A stretch of 64,000 nucleotides of DNA from Diploptera punctata. Taxonomy: Eukaryota; Arthropoda; Insecta; Blattodea; Blaberidae. Location of the stretch: the NCBI GenBank assembly GCA_030220185.1, contig JASPKZ010010273.1:434001-498000 (forward strand), written 5' to 3'. This document shows, in pieces, positions 46,101 to 61,100 of the stretch. The translations under genes were made by a program, and so were the position numbers. The notes beneath the pieces are model-generated. The model was not told the origin of the DNA and ran no database searches. It saw only the letters and a list, made by a program, of their open reading frames with translations. Each line of letters begins with the position of its first letter. Position 1 is the stretch's first letter.

Positions 46101-49100
46101 GGATTGTAAAAAGTAGCTGGGGATTCTTTACAAGATCACCTACATAAAATTGAACAAAAAGCAAACAAAAAATAATTATATATATATCTTAATATATAAA
46201 AATTGTGTGTCACGTTGTTTGTCCGCGATGGAATCCTAAACTACTGAACCGATTTTAATAAAATTTTGCACACTGTGTGCAGTTTGATCCAACTTGAGAC
46301 TTAGGTTAGTTTATAACTAAATTTATAGTCACATTATTTTATTATTGCAAATTATTTATTATTTAACAAAGAGTTATAATTATCTGTGAGTTCCATACGA
46401 TTCTAACAGATGGTGGTGTAATTATCTGTGAGTTCCATACGATTCTAACAGATGGCAGTGTAAGGTAATTTGGTGAGAGATCCAGATGGCTGTGCTTTTT
46501 GTTGCAACCGCAAATTTCAATTAAATTACAAATATTGATTACTTCATGTCCCGCGCCGTAGCCGAGCGGTTAAGGTAGAAAGCCTTGGCGCAGAGCTACG
46601 GGACTTGCGCTGGTTCGAGTCTCCATGGGGGAAGAAATTTTCTCATGGTATTTCGGCCAGTATGGGACCGGTGCCCACCCAGCATCGTGAGGCAATTGGG
46701 TAGCTACAATAAGTAGCGGCTCCAGGTTGAGGAACCAGCTATAACGGCTGGGGGACTCGACATGCTAACCACATGTCACCCCTCACTGGCTGTTGATCAT
46801 CTACCTCTGTGATTGACACATGTGGATGTGAAGGGCCAGCAGCCGGCTGGTAAAAGGGCAACCGCTGAAAAGTGGAAAGACCCTCAATCGGATCGGATTA
46901 TTTCATAATTTAAGTGTGTTCAGTGTTTATTTTATTTTCAATATTATTAATTTCGTGTGTAAGTATTAGTTTTAAGTAAACTGGCTGAAAGACAGCAACT
47001 TAATTTAAATTTTTAACATGTACCTTAGCCACAGCAATGAGTGGCCGGGACTTCTAGTATATATATGCTGTCTGCTCTTTAAAGTGATCCTCATCAAAAT
47101 AAAACTATGTGACCTGCTTGCTTTTCATTGGTTATAAACACCAGCGTACGTGTGTAGAAGCAATAAGTATATGAAAAAGTAGTTCCTTTCATTGAATTAA
47201 TAATATTCAAAACATAGAAAATATTCTAAAATATACTTAATCAATAATTACAACTTGAAACAGTTTTCTATATATGGATGATGCATTTGAGTCGTGCAAC
47301 AGTCGATTCTGATGCAACAAAATGGCTGAAGGTGTTGAGTCTTTTGTTGCTGTGTTGCCATCTAAATTTTTAAAGCACAAGTCTGGCAAACTGACTAGTG
47401 ATCAGAAAACAGTTATTTTAAATGTAGTGAAAAATCACACCAGCTTTCTTATAATCTACTCCATTCGATGATAACATGTCTTAAATAATTCACATGTGCT
47501 CACTGGTCAATGGGACAGTAATTGTGGCACAAATGGCAGAAGGATCACTCTAAGAGCGGATAAGATGTGTGTGTGTGGCTTCATTTTAAAAAATCCAGAA
47601 AATGCCTGAAAATGCAATCAGAAGTTGATGTAAAAGTAACCTAAAAGAAACCATACTATCATTGAAACGTATATAATCATTGCTAAAAACAGTATAGCGA
47701 ACTTATGAAAGTCCACACTAATTTAATAAAAGAAGGTTGCCAATAGATACCTAATCTAATCTAACCTACCTAATATAATCTGCATAAAAGTGTTGGCAAT
47801 GATGCTTTAGTGCAAATTTAAATACTCATTGTATTTAATTAATGTTTGGAAGTAAACATTATGAGGTTATATCATTAATTTTGAGTAGAGAACATATTTT
47901 TAATAACTAACCTCATACAATTTCAAATTCTTTGATACAATTTCATTCATCTCCAGTAATGACTGAAGATGAACGAAAATTTGTTTGAAACCAATGGTAT
48001 CAAAGAAATTTGAACTTGTATAAGGTGAGTTATTAAAAATATGTTCTCCACTCAATATTAATTACTCATTTAATACTTGTAGGATATAACACTATGAGGT
48101 TTTTTTAATTATTATGAGTACAAAATTAAACAACTCATTTTTTTTTATTTTTTGCAGACTATACTTTCATCGCATTTATGTGACATGTTGATGCAACAAA
48201 TTCTACTAAACATTCTCAGCAAACACAGACAGGATCTATATCTGTACACACACATGCTCACACAACATTTGATTTCTAGATATGGAAAATGTGCTGGTTA
48301 CTTTTTGATTAATAGTAGGATTAGATTTGCCATGTTCTCTTCTTCTTTGTCATTTATCGTACTTAGTGTTGTGTTTTAGACTACAGGTAGGAGAGCTATC
48401 AATCATGTGTTTTTTTAATGATCCAGCTCCTTCGTGGTACTCAAGACAACCTGTTAGTGGTAATCAAACAACCTATTAAACTGCATATTCTTTGGCAATA
48501 CTAGCAACCATTTTTTTCCCTCAAGATCAACAAACTTAACTTTGACATAAGCTCAATTTCGGGTATCTGATGATATTCTGTCAAAAGCTTATTCCTTGCT
48601 TACATTGTCATAAATCCATTAAAAGGCTAACAGATGAAAAAGTTCATGATATAGTTGGGAATTGACCCCTGGGATGGTAGTGAGAAACATTAAGAATTAA
48701 ATTCATGTTTTTATTACCTCATCTCATATCCTTTTTCTTCTGTACTGCAGTTTTGGAGCTTATCTCCATCATCAGTAGCCTCTGGTCGACCGGTGTTATG
48801 TGTTTGGCAGTTTTCTTCTTACTTCTATCGGTGGACCGAGTGAACTCTGGATCAGGTCAAAATTTTCAGGAGTTCGAAATTCATGAGTTTTTCTTGTTTT
48901 TTTGGATGTGGATTTTTTCCAAGACTGTGAGTTCTTTTTATCTGTGTTTGATTAGGCTAGCTTCTGTATCGATTAAATGCTTTTCAGACCAAGCATGGGC
49001 TGCTACAGCTGACTTGTCCACTTCACCCTTTTTCACATTTCTAAGGTGTTGTTTCAATCTGGTTTTTAAATTTCTTTTGTTTTTCGTATATAGATTTTGT

Positions 49101-52100
49101 CGCAATCCTTATATTTGTTCTGATATATTCCTGATTTATATTCTTCTCCAATTTTTTTTCATTTTTGTTGGTTTTAAATATCTTGTTCAGGCTGTATTCA
49201 TTCTTTGGGGCCAATCGAATGTTAAACTTATTGAAAAATTTCTGGAACTTGTGGTGTTTTAAAGGATGGTAAGTGAATTTTTTGAATCTTATGTTCTCTT
49301 CTGTTTGTTTTTTAAGTGTGCTTTCATTGATTAGTTTTTGTCTTTTAAACTTGTTTATTTTCTTGTGTACCATGTTTTCTTCATAACCATTTTCTATTGC
49401 TTCTTTACTTATGTATTCTGTTTCTTCATATTTTTTCTCGGTTCAGGGGTACATTCACCAATCTGTGTGTTAGACTATTGAATACAGCTTCTTTGTAGAC
49501 GAAATGGTTGAATCCTGATGCCTTAATGTAGTTCTTAAATTAAACCTCATAGTATTCTTTCTCTGTGAAAGTTAAATAAGTGAGGAAACATTATTTCACC
49601 ATAGAGTCAATCAATAGAGATCATGGCCCATTAAGTTTTAACGTAACATAAAATGAACTGAGTTGTAAAATAAAAGAATCAATCCAAATGTGGTACAAAT
49701 TTGGAAGTTCATTGTCATTTAAAGAATATAAGGTAAAAAACTTTTTCAAGCCAAATACATCAACTTATCATAATGATAAATATTTCATCATTGAGTGTTC
49801 CATGATATCAGTAATAAGTTTTTATTAATCATGTAACTAATGAAATAAATGTATTTATTTTTCAGGATCCTATAAAGAAGGAAGTATCAAAAACTTTTGG
49901 CTTCTGCTGTTGGAAATCAGGTCCACTGAATGTTGTCCTCTCACTGCCTGTAGGTGGTTATGTTCCTGGACAGGATATTCCAGTCACTGTTGATATAGAA
50001 AATGGCAGTGATATTCCTATCCGGGAAGTTAAGTGCACTTTAAGAAAGGTAAGAATTTTAAGTGTTATGTTTTCAGTTTACAGGTAATTTTTTTCAATTC
50101 TAAATTGACTTTATGATATATATTATATTTTATTGTTATACATGCTGTAGAGGTATGACTTCAAAAGTAAGAATCATCACACAATATTTGAAAGGAAAGT
50201 TAAGCTGGGGATGTAAGGTATAGTTATTAGGGAAGATAGAATTATTGAACTTTTATAGGAGAAAATCACTATGAGGTTTGATTAACATTGAATTAAAATA
50301 CTTCATACCTCACCTCATATCCAGTCTTCTAATTATACTGCAGTTCCAAAACCTTGGCAGCTTCATATTCAGTAATATCTCGTCAAGTGATATGTCGATC
50401 AGAAGAACTACTACTTCTTAAAAAATAAAAAGAAAAAAATTATGAACTTTGAAATTCCTGCAGATTCTAATTGGATCCAGAGGTTTATCGGTCCACCAAC
50501 AGAGGAAAGTAGTAGTTCTTCTGATTGACATAACATCAGTCGAGGTTACTGAAGATGAAGCTCTCAAGGCTTTGAAACTGCAGTATAATTAGAAGACTGG
50601 ATATGAGGTGAGGTATGAAGTATTTTAATTTAATTTTAAGATAAAATTAATTTTGGGACTAGTATATTACAAATTTGTAAAGTTATTGATGATAGACTAA
50701 CATTTATAATTTCCAATTTTATTTCAATGGAGCTTCATTCTCATTAATTAATTAATTAAAATATTTGTCAATGTATTTATTGCTCAGGTTTGAAAATATT
50801 TTCTTTTCTAGCTTCCCAATATTTAGTAACAAACGTCCGAATGTATACAGTCAAACCTGTATGATTTTTAAGCGTTTCGTTTCATATTCTCTCCTCCCAA
50901 GTAGTATGGTCAGTTTGGTAATAGACCAATTTTATGCAAATGGCCATTCAGGCAGTCATGGCCAGCAATAAGCAGTTTTTTGTGACAATTCTGGAATTAT
51001 TTCAGAGTTTTGTGTAGCCCATATCCATTTAGAATTGTTGTTTTCTTGTATTATCTTGCAGTAGTTACCACTTTTTAAAAAATATTTGATGGATTTATGT
51101 GTACATTTGTTTATTTAGGTCCCTTTCTTTCCTCATGTCAGTCTTTTTTGGTATTTGAAATTATATATTGGTATTATTCATTTTTTACAAAATATTTGGT
51201 GGATTTATGTGGTACTTTTTGTTTAATTTGGGTTCCTTTCTTTCCTCATATGTCAACATTTTGTTGTATTTGAAATTATATACTGGTTATTACATATTTT
51301 TGTATACATTTTCAGTATATAAATGTGTTTAACTAGAGTGAAACATGTTTAGTACAAGTGTCCAGTATTTATTGGCTGATATAAATTGTCTATCGTGTAT
51401 ATGCTTTTGATTGAATTGTCCTCTTTATCATATGATCTGTAATAAAAAATGCTGATTATTTTATTTCTTTTGTAAGCCATGTTCAGATCAGTTTACACTT
51501 TTGTTTTAATTCCATTGTTATTTGTGTGATTTTAGTTTGTTCTAATCACTTATTTTTATTATGTTAAATTAAAAATTAAAATATAAAATTATGGAATATT
51601 CACCTGAAAGGTCTGTCTCCTCAACTTAATTAGTTATATAACTGTAGCGCTTTTGGGACTTGTCCCATCATCGGTAGAATCCTTGGCAGCTTCATCTTCA
51701 GTAACATCTCGTCAACTGATGTTATGTCGATCAGAACTTCTACTTCTTCTTCCCTCTGTTGGTGGACCAGTAGTTCAGTTGAATAACATTATACCTATGA
51801 GTTTAACCCATTTGCTTCAGGTTTAAATGCTCAATGCATTTCCCTGGAAACTGGATATTAAATCACCATATTCTGGTTTTTTAACTTTCAGACATTCAAA
51901 TTGAGCAAAAGATAATGGTACTTAAGATAACAATAAGGGTGAAGGCCAACACATTCCTCAACTATTCATAAAAATGTTAAAAGATTACTCTGCCAAGGGA
52001 TGTACAAAATATTGTAAAATATATAATAGGTAGAATTAAGAGTGTTGTTCCTCATCTTCTGAGGTGAATGGGTTAAGGAATGATGTTGCTGCTTGTTTTA

Positions 52101-55100
52101 TAATTTCTGTTTATATGGACTATTTAACTCATGCCCCAAATGGGAGTCAATGACCAATCCACATTTCAATGATTTTTTATTTACAACCAATCACCAGTCG
52201 TGTTTTGCCTAGAATTTACCAACAAAAGTTTTATCATAATAAAAAAAGCACTTCCTTTTTAACATTCTGAATAGGTCATAGCCATTATTTTGCAGTGACT
52301 GACCTCTCTAAGAAATACGGCTACCAGATTGTATATATAGTGCAAGAATATCAGCAGACACATTTGTAACATTCATTATACACACAAAAAAAGAAAACCA
52401 CTGTTTTGCACTTTCCTTAAACAAATTATTTTCCAGGAAATGACGTTGCATAAAAATATAATTGACATATTTACATCATAGGACATCAGAAATTAATTAA
52501 TATCTATAACGTTGGTTATTAAATTTCTCCACTAGGGTTCAATCTTACAACATTGCGATTCTTTGGCAATAAATAATAATATCTGGTTGCAGTGATGAAC
52601 AAAAGAAGCAAATGAAGTGTACCAATCGTTTCTCATTTGTTTTCAAACTTCGCCGTATACATTAATTAAATAATAAATATTTTAAAATAACTATAGTTAA
52701 ATAATGATTGTGTGTAGTAAACAGCTTAATTTTATTCATTAAATAGTCCTAACAAATGCCACGAGTGATTTCCAAATTATCAATAATTCATGACTCATCG
52801 AAAGTGAGGAGTGAATTTATCTAGATAATTTGGAAATCACTCGTGGCATTCATTACTTATGATAAATTGTATGTGTATAGCTGGAGTGCCAGGTACATGT
52901 TATTTTTCCTCCTTTACTTATCAGTCTTAGAGCATTGTTTTGTGTAGTTTCCAGTTTGTTTTAATAGAAGATCTTGCGTATACCATGATTTCATTCCCAT
53001 GTTTCATTATTGATTTTACATATGTTTTGTATGTGGTATTCTATGTTTCTTGATTATTTTCCCATGTTGCTCCTGCCAACCATTTTGTTTCTGAATTTAA
53101 TTAAATGCTGATGTGATAGAGATATAACTTGTTATAGTTGCTGACATTTACTGTGACAAGACCAAGTAAAAGTACAAAGAAAGATGATATTGTTATTGGA
53201 GAGGTAGTTTTGGGAGGAATTGATGCTCATGGAACTCAAAGCTTGACACAATTAATGAAAATTCCACCTCTTCCACCATCAAATCTAAACAACTGCAGCG
53301 TAATTGATTTGGAATACATAATGAAGGTAAGTTGAAAATAACAGCCAATTTTAATTATAATTGTTCTAAAATTTGGATAAATCTAAGACTTTCTAAATCT
53401 GCCTCTGTGATGTAACATTAAGTGTTTCATAGTATTTGAGGAGTCCTTTATAAAATTTCCCACCATTCCATTTTTTAAAATATAGCCTTCTTGAGCAACA
53501 GAATAGCAGTTACATTGAAAATTAGCTAAAATCAGTTAAGAAGCCTGAAATTAAGATTCAGAGATTATTAACCAATAGAGTCATTGTTCTATTTGCTATT
53601 GACAGCAACCACTTCAGTCAATATTATTGTATCATGGATTTATTTTGTCATTTCTTAAAGTAAACAGCATGATATGACTTATTTTTAACCCTTCTCGGGC
53701 GAATTTTTTTTTTTCCGAAGGCAAAAGGTAAATTTGAAAATAATTAATTTCATACAAATGTTGATAAACGCCACTTAAATTGTGCATTTACTTATAAAAA
53801 CAACATATACCTTGTTTTTCATCACTGATGTGCTTCAAAACAATGTTTTATTATTTTATGTAAAAAATGTCTCTGCGAAAATGGAATAAGTCTCGATGGC
53901 CTGTTTAACTTTTTGATCACTGTATTAGTAAGTTATTGTACGAAAAATTCCTTCACAAAATACTCATAATAATAGCAATATGAATAAATAATACCAGTAA
54001 TAATAATAATGTAAATAGTGCACCTAGATAAGGAAGAGTTTTTCGTAACTGGTACAGTTCTATTGATGGTTTCTGATTTTTCTATGAATGATGTAACGAA
54101 AGATTGGAGATGTTTTTATTATTCATTTCATACATCTCAATGATGAATAAATTATATTTGAAGAGAAAAATTATATGCTCAGACTGGGCTTTGAACCCAG
54201 GACTTTTCTGCACTCCATTTGAGCTATATGAGAAACTCCAATCTAGAGAAAAATTTGCATTTAGATTAGAGTTTCTCAGATAGCACACTTGGTAGAGCAT
54301 TCGCCTAGAGTGTGAAAGGCTTGGGTTCAAACCCCAGTCTGAGCGTATAATTTTTCTCTTCAAATATAAACATTTGAGAGTTTGTTTTGTTCCTAAAAAT
54401 TCTCCTCTGTATGGTAAATTTTGAAGCACACATCTTTGAAGGTACTGCCATCATTTAATTTTTGTCCCCTTTATGATAAGTACTCAGAAGAGTTACAGTT
54501 CTTTTATCTCTCCATGCGAGAGCCAATTTTTCTTCTTTCCTAAAACTAATTATTTCCCCTTTTTCATATTTTTTATTTTATTTGGCTTTAGGAAATCTGG
54601 CATATTTTTTCTATTGCTCAGCACTGTAACTGTTGTGATTATATTCATCTTCCATAATTCATCTGCTAATTCAGGTGAAGTATAGTACCTGTCATATAAA
54701 TATGAAAACCCTGAGGTGGATCTGTAGGATCTGTTAGGAGGGATGAGGTCAAGTCCTTGACAACTTGAGATCAGAATCTGATTGAGTTTTTTCCATACAG
54801 GGCTGGAAATTATAATAATAATAACAATATAATTGTGCAAAATTAATTAATTGGCGTATTGCACTGATGACATTGTCACTTTGGAACACAATTCCAAATG
54901 ATATCTTGTACACTTTAGTCCACACAGTTTACATCTGCAACACAGGTACCCATTGGAACTGAGAGAGAAAACGCTTTCATTCCAAAATATTGCTGGTTTA
55001 TTTGGGTTGTAGACTTTGAATTCCACTCCCCCCCCCCTTGAAGCTGATGGTGCTTTCATTGATAGATGCGAAAGGTCCTGGTGAGTACAAGAGAGAGCAC

Positions 55101-58100
55101 TTGTGCCATATTTTTTCCATCAAATCCTATATCAAATGCTATTTAGCTAACTTTTTGTTACCTTCAGCATGGGCAAAATGCAGATTCCAAAACAAGAGGA
55201 GAAATTTGTCTCTTGGAAAAAATCGCCAAAAAAAGGGAAATTTGTGGAAAAGTAGTCCTTGATATCTAGGGTGGGGTAAAAAATGTTTATTCTAGCTCTT
55301 TTGGTCAAGAGTGTTGATTTTTGTTTGTTTCTCCTTGAATGCAGGTTTTTTCGTTATTATGTTAAACATTTCATTGTCTATAAAAAGGTGAAAATATTCC
55401 ACTGGATTGGTATCCTGATCAATATGAGATGGTAATATCGGCCCCTGCTGAATTTTATATATTGGTATATTAGAAATTGGACCGGTATTTAAATTACTGA
55501 CCTCTTCCCAGCTAGATGCACTATAGCCAGTTGTGTCACTTATGTCACTCTTACATTAACTTTCACTACTTGATATTTTGTAAGAATCCCCTTCACTGTC
55601 ACTAAATGACAATTCTAAAACTTACTACCACTTTCATTCACTACTTGTTCCTTTTCCTCACATGTATTCAGCTTTCTTTTTGCCATTTTACCAAAAAAAC
55701 AGGATGAATATGTTACAAATGAACCACCATAATATGTAATTTTGTACTACACAAGAACTCCACTGATTATCTCACAAGAAAATATTTCCAACTGAATTAA
55801 ACAGGGAATTCCCCACTCAGAAAAGTAGAAAGAACATTTTCCTGCCATATCTTGAAAAATATATGGAACTATGTGGAAATGCCGGCAAAGTAGGATGTTT
55901 ATTTCCTACTCATATATATGGGTTTCCGCCCACAAGGGAATGGACAGGCTGCCCATATATGGGTTTTCCTCTACAAAGACTGTATAAGAATAAGTCACTC
56001 CATGTCTTAAAGCAGTCAATCTGGCCTTCGATTCTAGGAATCCAAAAGAGGCAAGTATTTAAAAAAATAATAAGATATCTACAAGGTGTTTTTTTCTGTT
56101 ATAAAAAAAGAAAATAACTCTGAAACTATGGTGTCAAAATATTAATTTAAAAATAAAAGCAAAAAGTTATTTCAGGCAAAATACTTTAATTTATCAATTT
56201 TTTTTTTGTTCCATGTTTCTATTTTCACTGGTACTTACATACCAAACAGAATTTAAAAGAAAATAAGTAAAAATATGATGCAATATATTAGTTCAAACCT
56301 AAAACATTTTGTCTCTGTCTTTATGATGATCCCTGCTTCATAATTATATCTCCTAAATCAGTTTTTATTATCCTCCTATTGCATCTAGTACTCCATAGAG
56401 TTGTAGATCTTCTAACTGAAAGTGTAAGGTTAGTACTATATTTCACTTCTATCTTAATGTTTCAGATGATATTAGGTGAAAAATATAGCACATATATTTA
56501 GGGATTGCAGAATCTTTATCCATTCCCTGGCTATTTTGTTCCTCTTTATGTCAGAGTATTTTATTTCCTAATTAATGTTGTCAGAAATAATGGTAGAATA
56601 ATTATTATTGTTAACAAACGAGATTTAAGTTCATATTGTGAGGAATCATTATATACAGTGTGATCAGTATAGCACTGGACAGCAGATGCAGGGATTTTAC
56701 TATGCACTGCTGATGCACTCGCAGTGGGGAATGGACAGCGTAGGATCGCAGTGATACAACCATACATATTTTCGTAACTATTTTACAAATTGTCGTACTT
56801 ACCAACTTTATTGAAGCAGATGCTGGAACTGTTCACCTTTATTGTGCATACATTTTTGACATCTCTTTATAAAATTTGTTGTACAGATTATGGACTGTTG
56901 AATGTGATGGAATTTTTACACCCAGGAATCATGTTTCAAAAAGTCTTCGTACTTGGCTGGCAGACTGAGTTAACAAATATTGATCGTAAATAAATACACA
57001 TTGTTCAGTAGAAAAATTATTAGCCATTATACAGTTTACACTTATACATGCCTGTTTTATAAGATACAAATTTTAAAATTGAAATAAATTATACACACGT
57101 CATTCAGTACACAAGGAAAAGTTAATGAGAACTTTATCCACTCATAGCACATAATCTGACTGTGACTGTGAATTCGTGGGATATGCTTGTATACTGCTGA
57201 GTCTGCACACATTTCATGTCCCGTGTCTGCACATGTAAGCCTTCATCACCGCACAGCACATGCCCCGCGTCTGCTGTCCAATGCTTTACTGATCGCACTG
57301 TAGTTCAAAACTATAAAGCTCCAAATACACTGAAATATCAGGTAATTCTTCTTCTGTGGTATCCAAATATATATTTTTTTTTTCGGACACTCTAAAGCTA
57401 AGAATGTAAGCAGATAAGAGTCCATTTATTATGAAAAACCTAGATGGAATTTCAATTTTGTTACATATATTTTCTTTATATAATCAATTGAGTTTGTGTT
57501 TACTTGATGAAAATCCATATCCATTAATTAAATAAAAATAAAACTTAGTGTTATTTGATTTTCATATTTATTAAGATATAATTCAGTGACAGCTGTTTTG
57601 GTACACTATACCTTCTTCAGACATGTTAACAAATTATGAATTTAGTTTATAGTACATATCAACTGATCTAAGCAACAATACAACAATAATTTATTTAATT
57701 AATTTTCTTTATATGTTCATGTAGATCGTGATTATTTTATTTTACTGATGTAATACCACCTGATTTTTTTATAAACTATCCAAAATAAAAGTCCTCCTGC
57801 CTTTTTAATAGGTAATAAAAATTGCTAGTAGGAATATTTTAATGAAACATTAATTACACACAAGATTTATCTAAATGCTTAACAGATTGTGGTTAAACAC
57901 AAAACACCATAAAAAAGTTATACAAATTAATTTAATGTTTGAAAATACAACAGGAAGTAAGATTATGAGGTTTTACTTCATACAACATAAGTTTGGTCTG
58001 TGTTATTCTTACCCCATATGGTTGTTTCTGTTAGACATATGTTTCAAGGAATGTTTGCCCCTCTTCAGTATGTACAGATTGATTTTTCCCCTGGACCATC

Positions 58101-61100
58101 TTTAACCACAGAAAGAGGGAGCAGAGATCCAGGGCCGACAACTTAGGAAAAATCAGTCTATACCAACTGAAGATGGAGCAAACATACCTTGAAACATATG
58201 TCTACAGAAATAACCATATGAGATAAGAATAACACAGGCCAAATCTATTTTCTGTTGTTTATGCCTCATGTAGATGAATTTCTTCTTTTTAGAAATATTT
58301 CTTGAATGAGTTGCATACCATATTACTCGTTTATTGACTGAATGTGTATATAAGCCACACCCTAATTTTGGAATTGAAAAATTAGGAAAAATAATTTATT
58401 TTATATTCACACTGAGGAACATAAGAAAAAAATACCGGTAACATTATTGAGAAATGTAGCAATGTTTGAAATTCCCGAGTTCACACTTGTCTAGATAATG
58501 GTGTCAGGTGGGACAATGGGGTTGCATTCTTCCTTTTTGTACCACATGGAATAACAGGATTGGGGTAACAATGCCCTTTTCTCATTATCTGCTATAGTTG
58601 GCTTCAGACTTCAATAGTGAGTTTAACATAGGCCGAGTAAGAACAGGTCGCACCTCGAATTGAAATTACAAGTGGTGTATTATGCCCAGGAAAATAGAAA
58701 TTGAGCAGCAGGGAGAGCATTTGACATCGATGAAAAAATGTGCAAAGGTAGATATTAATGAAAGATGCTCTTAAAAAGACTTCTCAAAATCAACAGTCTT
58801 TTCATGGTAAGAAGTGCAAATGCCCAGAATTAGAATCAAGTATCTTGGAATTTTTGCATAACTTGTGAGCAGATGACTTTTCAGTGTCTGTGGAGATGAT
58901 ACAATTAGAAGCCCAAAAGATAAGAAACACTATGATGATTTCCATCATTGAATTTAAGTCAAGTTATAGCTGGGCTAAATGCTTCATGGCACGAAATGAT
59001 CTTGTGATTCAGCGACAAACATCTATGGTTCAGCAGCAGCCAGATAGTTACCAGGAGAAACTGCTCGCATTCTAGAAACACATACCCAACTTATATAAGA
59101 AACATGGATGCAGCATGGGACAAATTGGAAATGCAGATGAAACTCCTGTACTTTTTGACATTCCAATAACACTAATGTAAATGGCAAAGGTGAGAACTCA
59201 TTGCTAGTGCAAACTGCAGGAGCTGAAAAACCGAGATGTACTGTAATGCTGTGTATTACTGCTGATGAAAAAAACTGCCACCTTACGTCATATTCAAACG
59301 AAAAACTTTTCCTCCAGGCATTATTGTACGAATGCAGGAAAAAGAGCAGATGACTGAAAAACTGTTCATGGACTGGTTAAAATCTGTGTAGTTTTGACGT
59401 CACATGCACTCTTATGTTGGCAGTCCATGCTGATGGTCGACAGTTTCCATGGCCATTTGACAGAAAATGTAAAAATGAAGATGCTCCAAGATGAGTGTGA
59501 CATGGTTGTAATTCCAGGAGGAATGACTGTGATGCTGCAACACCTTGATGTTTCTATCAACTGCCCTTTTAAGGCAAATTTGCAGCATTTATATCGAGAC
59601 TAGAGATGCAGTGCTAAGGAAATGACAATGGACATCTGAAGAAACCTTCTCTATTAACCTTCCGTGAGGCACATCTGATCTGAGAGGCACAGGTTGTCAA
59701 TTTTGTCCCATTCCACTGCCATCAGACGGCGTTGACGGCTGGGCATTTGAGTAGCTGTTTCTTTTTACCTACTCTAAACAACCACCCCACTCAGTTTGCT
59801 CTCGACCGTTACCACGGCAGGCTGTACATATTTTGTTCAGAGAAGTTCATTGCACCCAAAGTCGTTACATGCTGATGCTCTGTCACATAAAGCTGAAGGT
59901 TCAGTGTTCGATTCCTGGATCAGGCAAAAAAAATCTATATTTGAAGAGAAAATTGTTTGCCTAGACCGAGACTCGAACCCGATACCTTTGGCTCTCCAGG
60001 CCAAATGCTGTACCAACTGAGCTACCGAGGTGAGTTGCGATCTAGATGCAAATTTTTCTCTTTATACGTTGTAATTCCCTCACACCAAATGCTTTGAAAC
60101 CGTTGCTTCTATCTTTGCATATGACAGCATCTTAGTTAAGAAGACATTACTTGGGAATTTAACACTACTTTATAAAGCCGGTAGGGCTTCTATTGATGTT
60201 TTTATTATTAATTTAACACTTCTCACTGAAGGATAAATTATATTTGAAGAGAAAAATAATTTTGCCTAGACCAAGACTCAAACCCAGGACCTTTGGCTTT
60301 CTGAGCCAAATGCTCTACCAACTGAGCTACCAAGGCTAGTTGCAAATTTTTCTCTTGATACATTGTAATTCCCTCGTGCCAAATGCTTTGAAACCGTTGC
60401 TTCTATCTTTGCATATGGCGGCCTCTTAGTTAAGAAGACATTAATTGGGAATTTAACACTACACTACTTTATAAAGCGAGTAGGGCTTCTATTGATGTTT
60501 TTTATTATTAATTTAACACTTCTCATTGAAGCCCTACTGGCTTTATAAAGTAGTGTTAAATTCCCAATTAATGTCTTCTTAACTAAGAGGCCGCCATATG
60601 CAAAGATAGAAGCAATGGTTTCAAAGCATTTGGTGCGAGGGAATTACAACGTATAAAGAGAAAAATTTGCATCTAGATCGCAACTAGCCTCGGTAGCTCA
60701 GTTGGTATAGCATTTGGCTCAGAAAGCCAAAGGTCCCGGGTTCGAGTCTCGGTCTAGGCGAAAATTGTTCTCTTCAAATATAATTTATCCTTCAGTGAGA
60801 AGTGTTAAATTAATAATAAAAACATCCAAAAATTTCTCTTTACTATTGATTACAATAGATATTAATTTACTTATTTTTCATTAATATTTAAAGGAAGTGA
60901 CACTATAAGTTTATTTTAATTAATAAATTGAATTAGATTTGACAACTTGCCTATAATTGTAGATTTCTGAAGACTAATTTCGATACTCCATATCATTCTC
61001 AATTCCATCTGACAGTTACATGGAATATCGAAAGTAGTCTTCACGAAATCTACAACTGTGAGATGAGTTGACAAATCTAACTCAATTTATTTATTAATTT

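Larger units (their letters stand above)
50255..50640. repeat. PLE family E palindrome with a short coding scrap
   Basis: Left arm 50289-50413, right arm 50505-50625, both ending in ACCTCATATCCAGTCTTC / GAAGACTGGATATGAGGT. Between and into the right arm: [15 protein letters not shown] and [10 protein letters not shown], the last residues of a PLE ORF. Confidence 0.75.
57950..58255. repeat. PLE family F palindrome
   Basis: Left arm 57994-58075 and right arm 58160-58245 are inverted copies ending outward in CTGTGTTATTCTTACCCCAT / ATGAGATAAGAATAACACAG. No coding sequence. Confidence 0.66.

Noticed and set aside
48152..48379. Open frame starting [10 protein letters not shown] preceded by TTTTTGCAG
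   Set aside because: The acceptor-like start is attractive, but the residues fit no arrestin segment and exon 3 joins exon 4 in phase without it once the missing base is restored.
48705..49262. 185-codon plus-strand frame rich in Phe and Leu
   Set aside because: It is antisense to the minus-strand PLE; the hydrophobic look comes from an A-rich coding strand read backwards.
54473..54840. Overlapping open frames on both strands
   Set aside because: No family resemblance, no splice-site support, and both are short and of low complexity.
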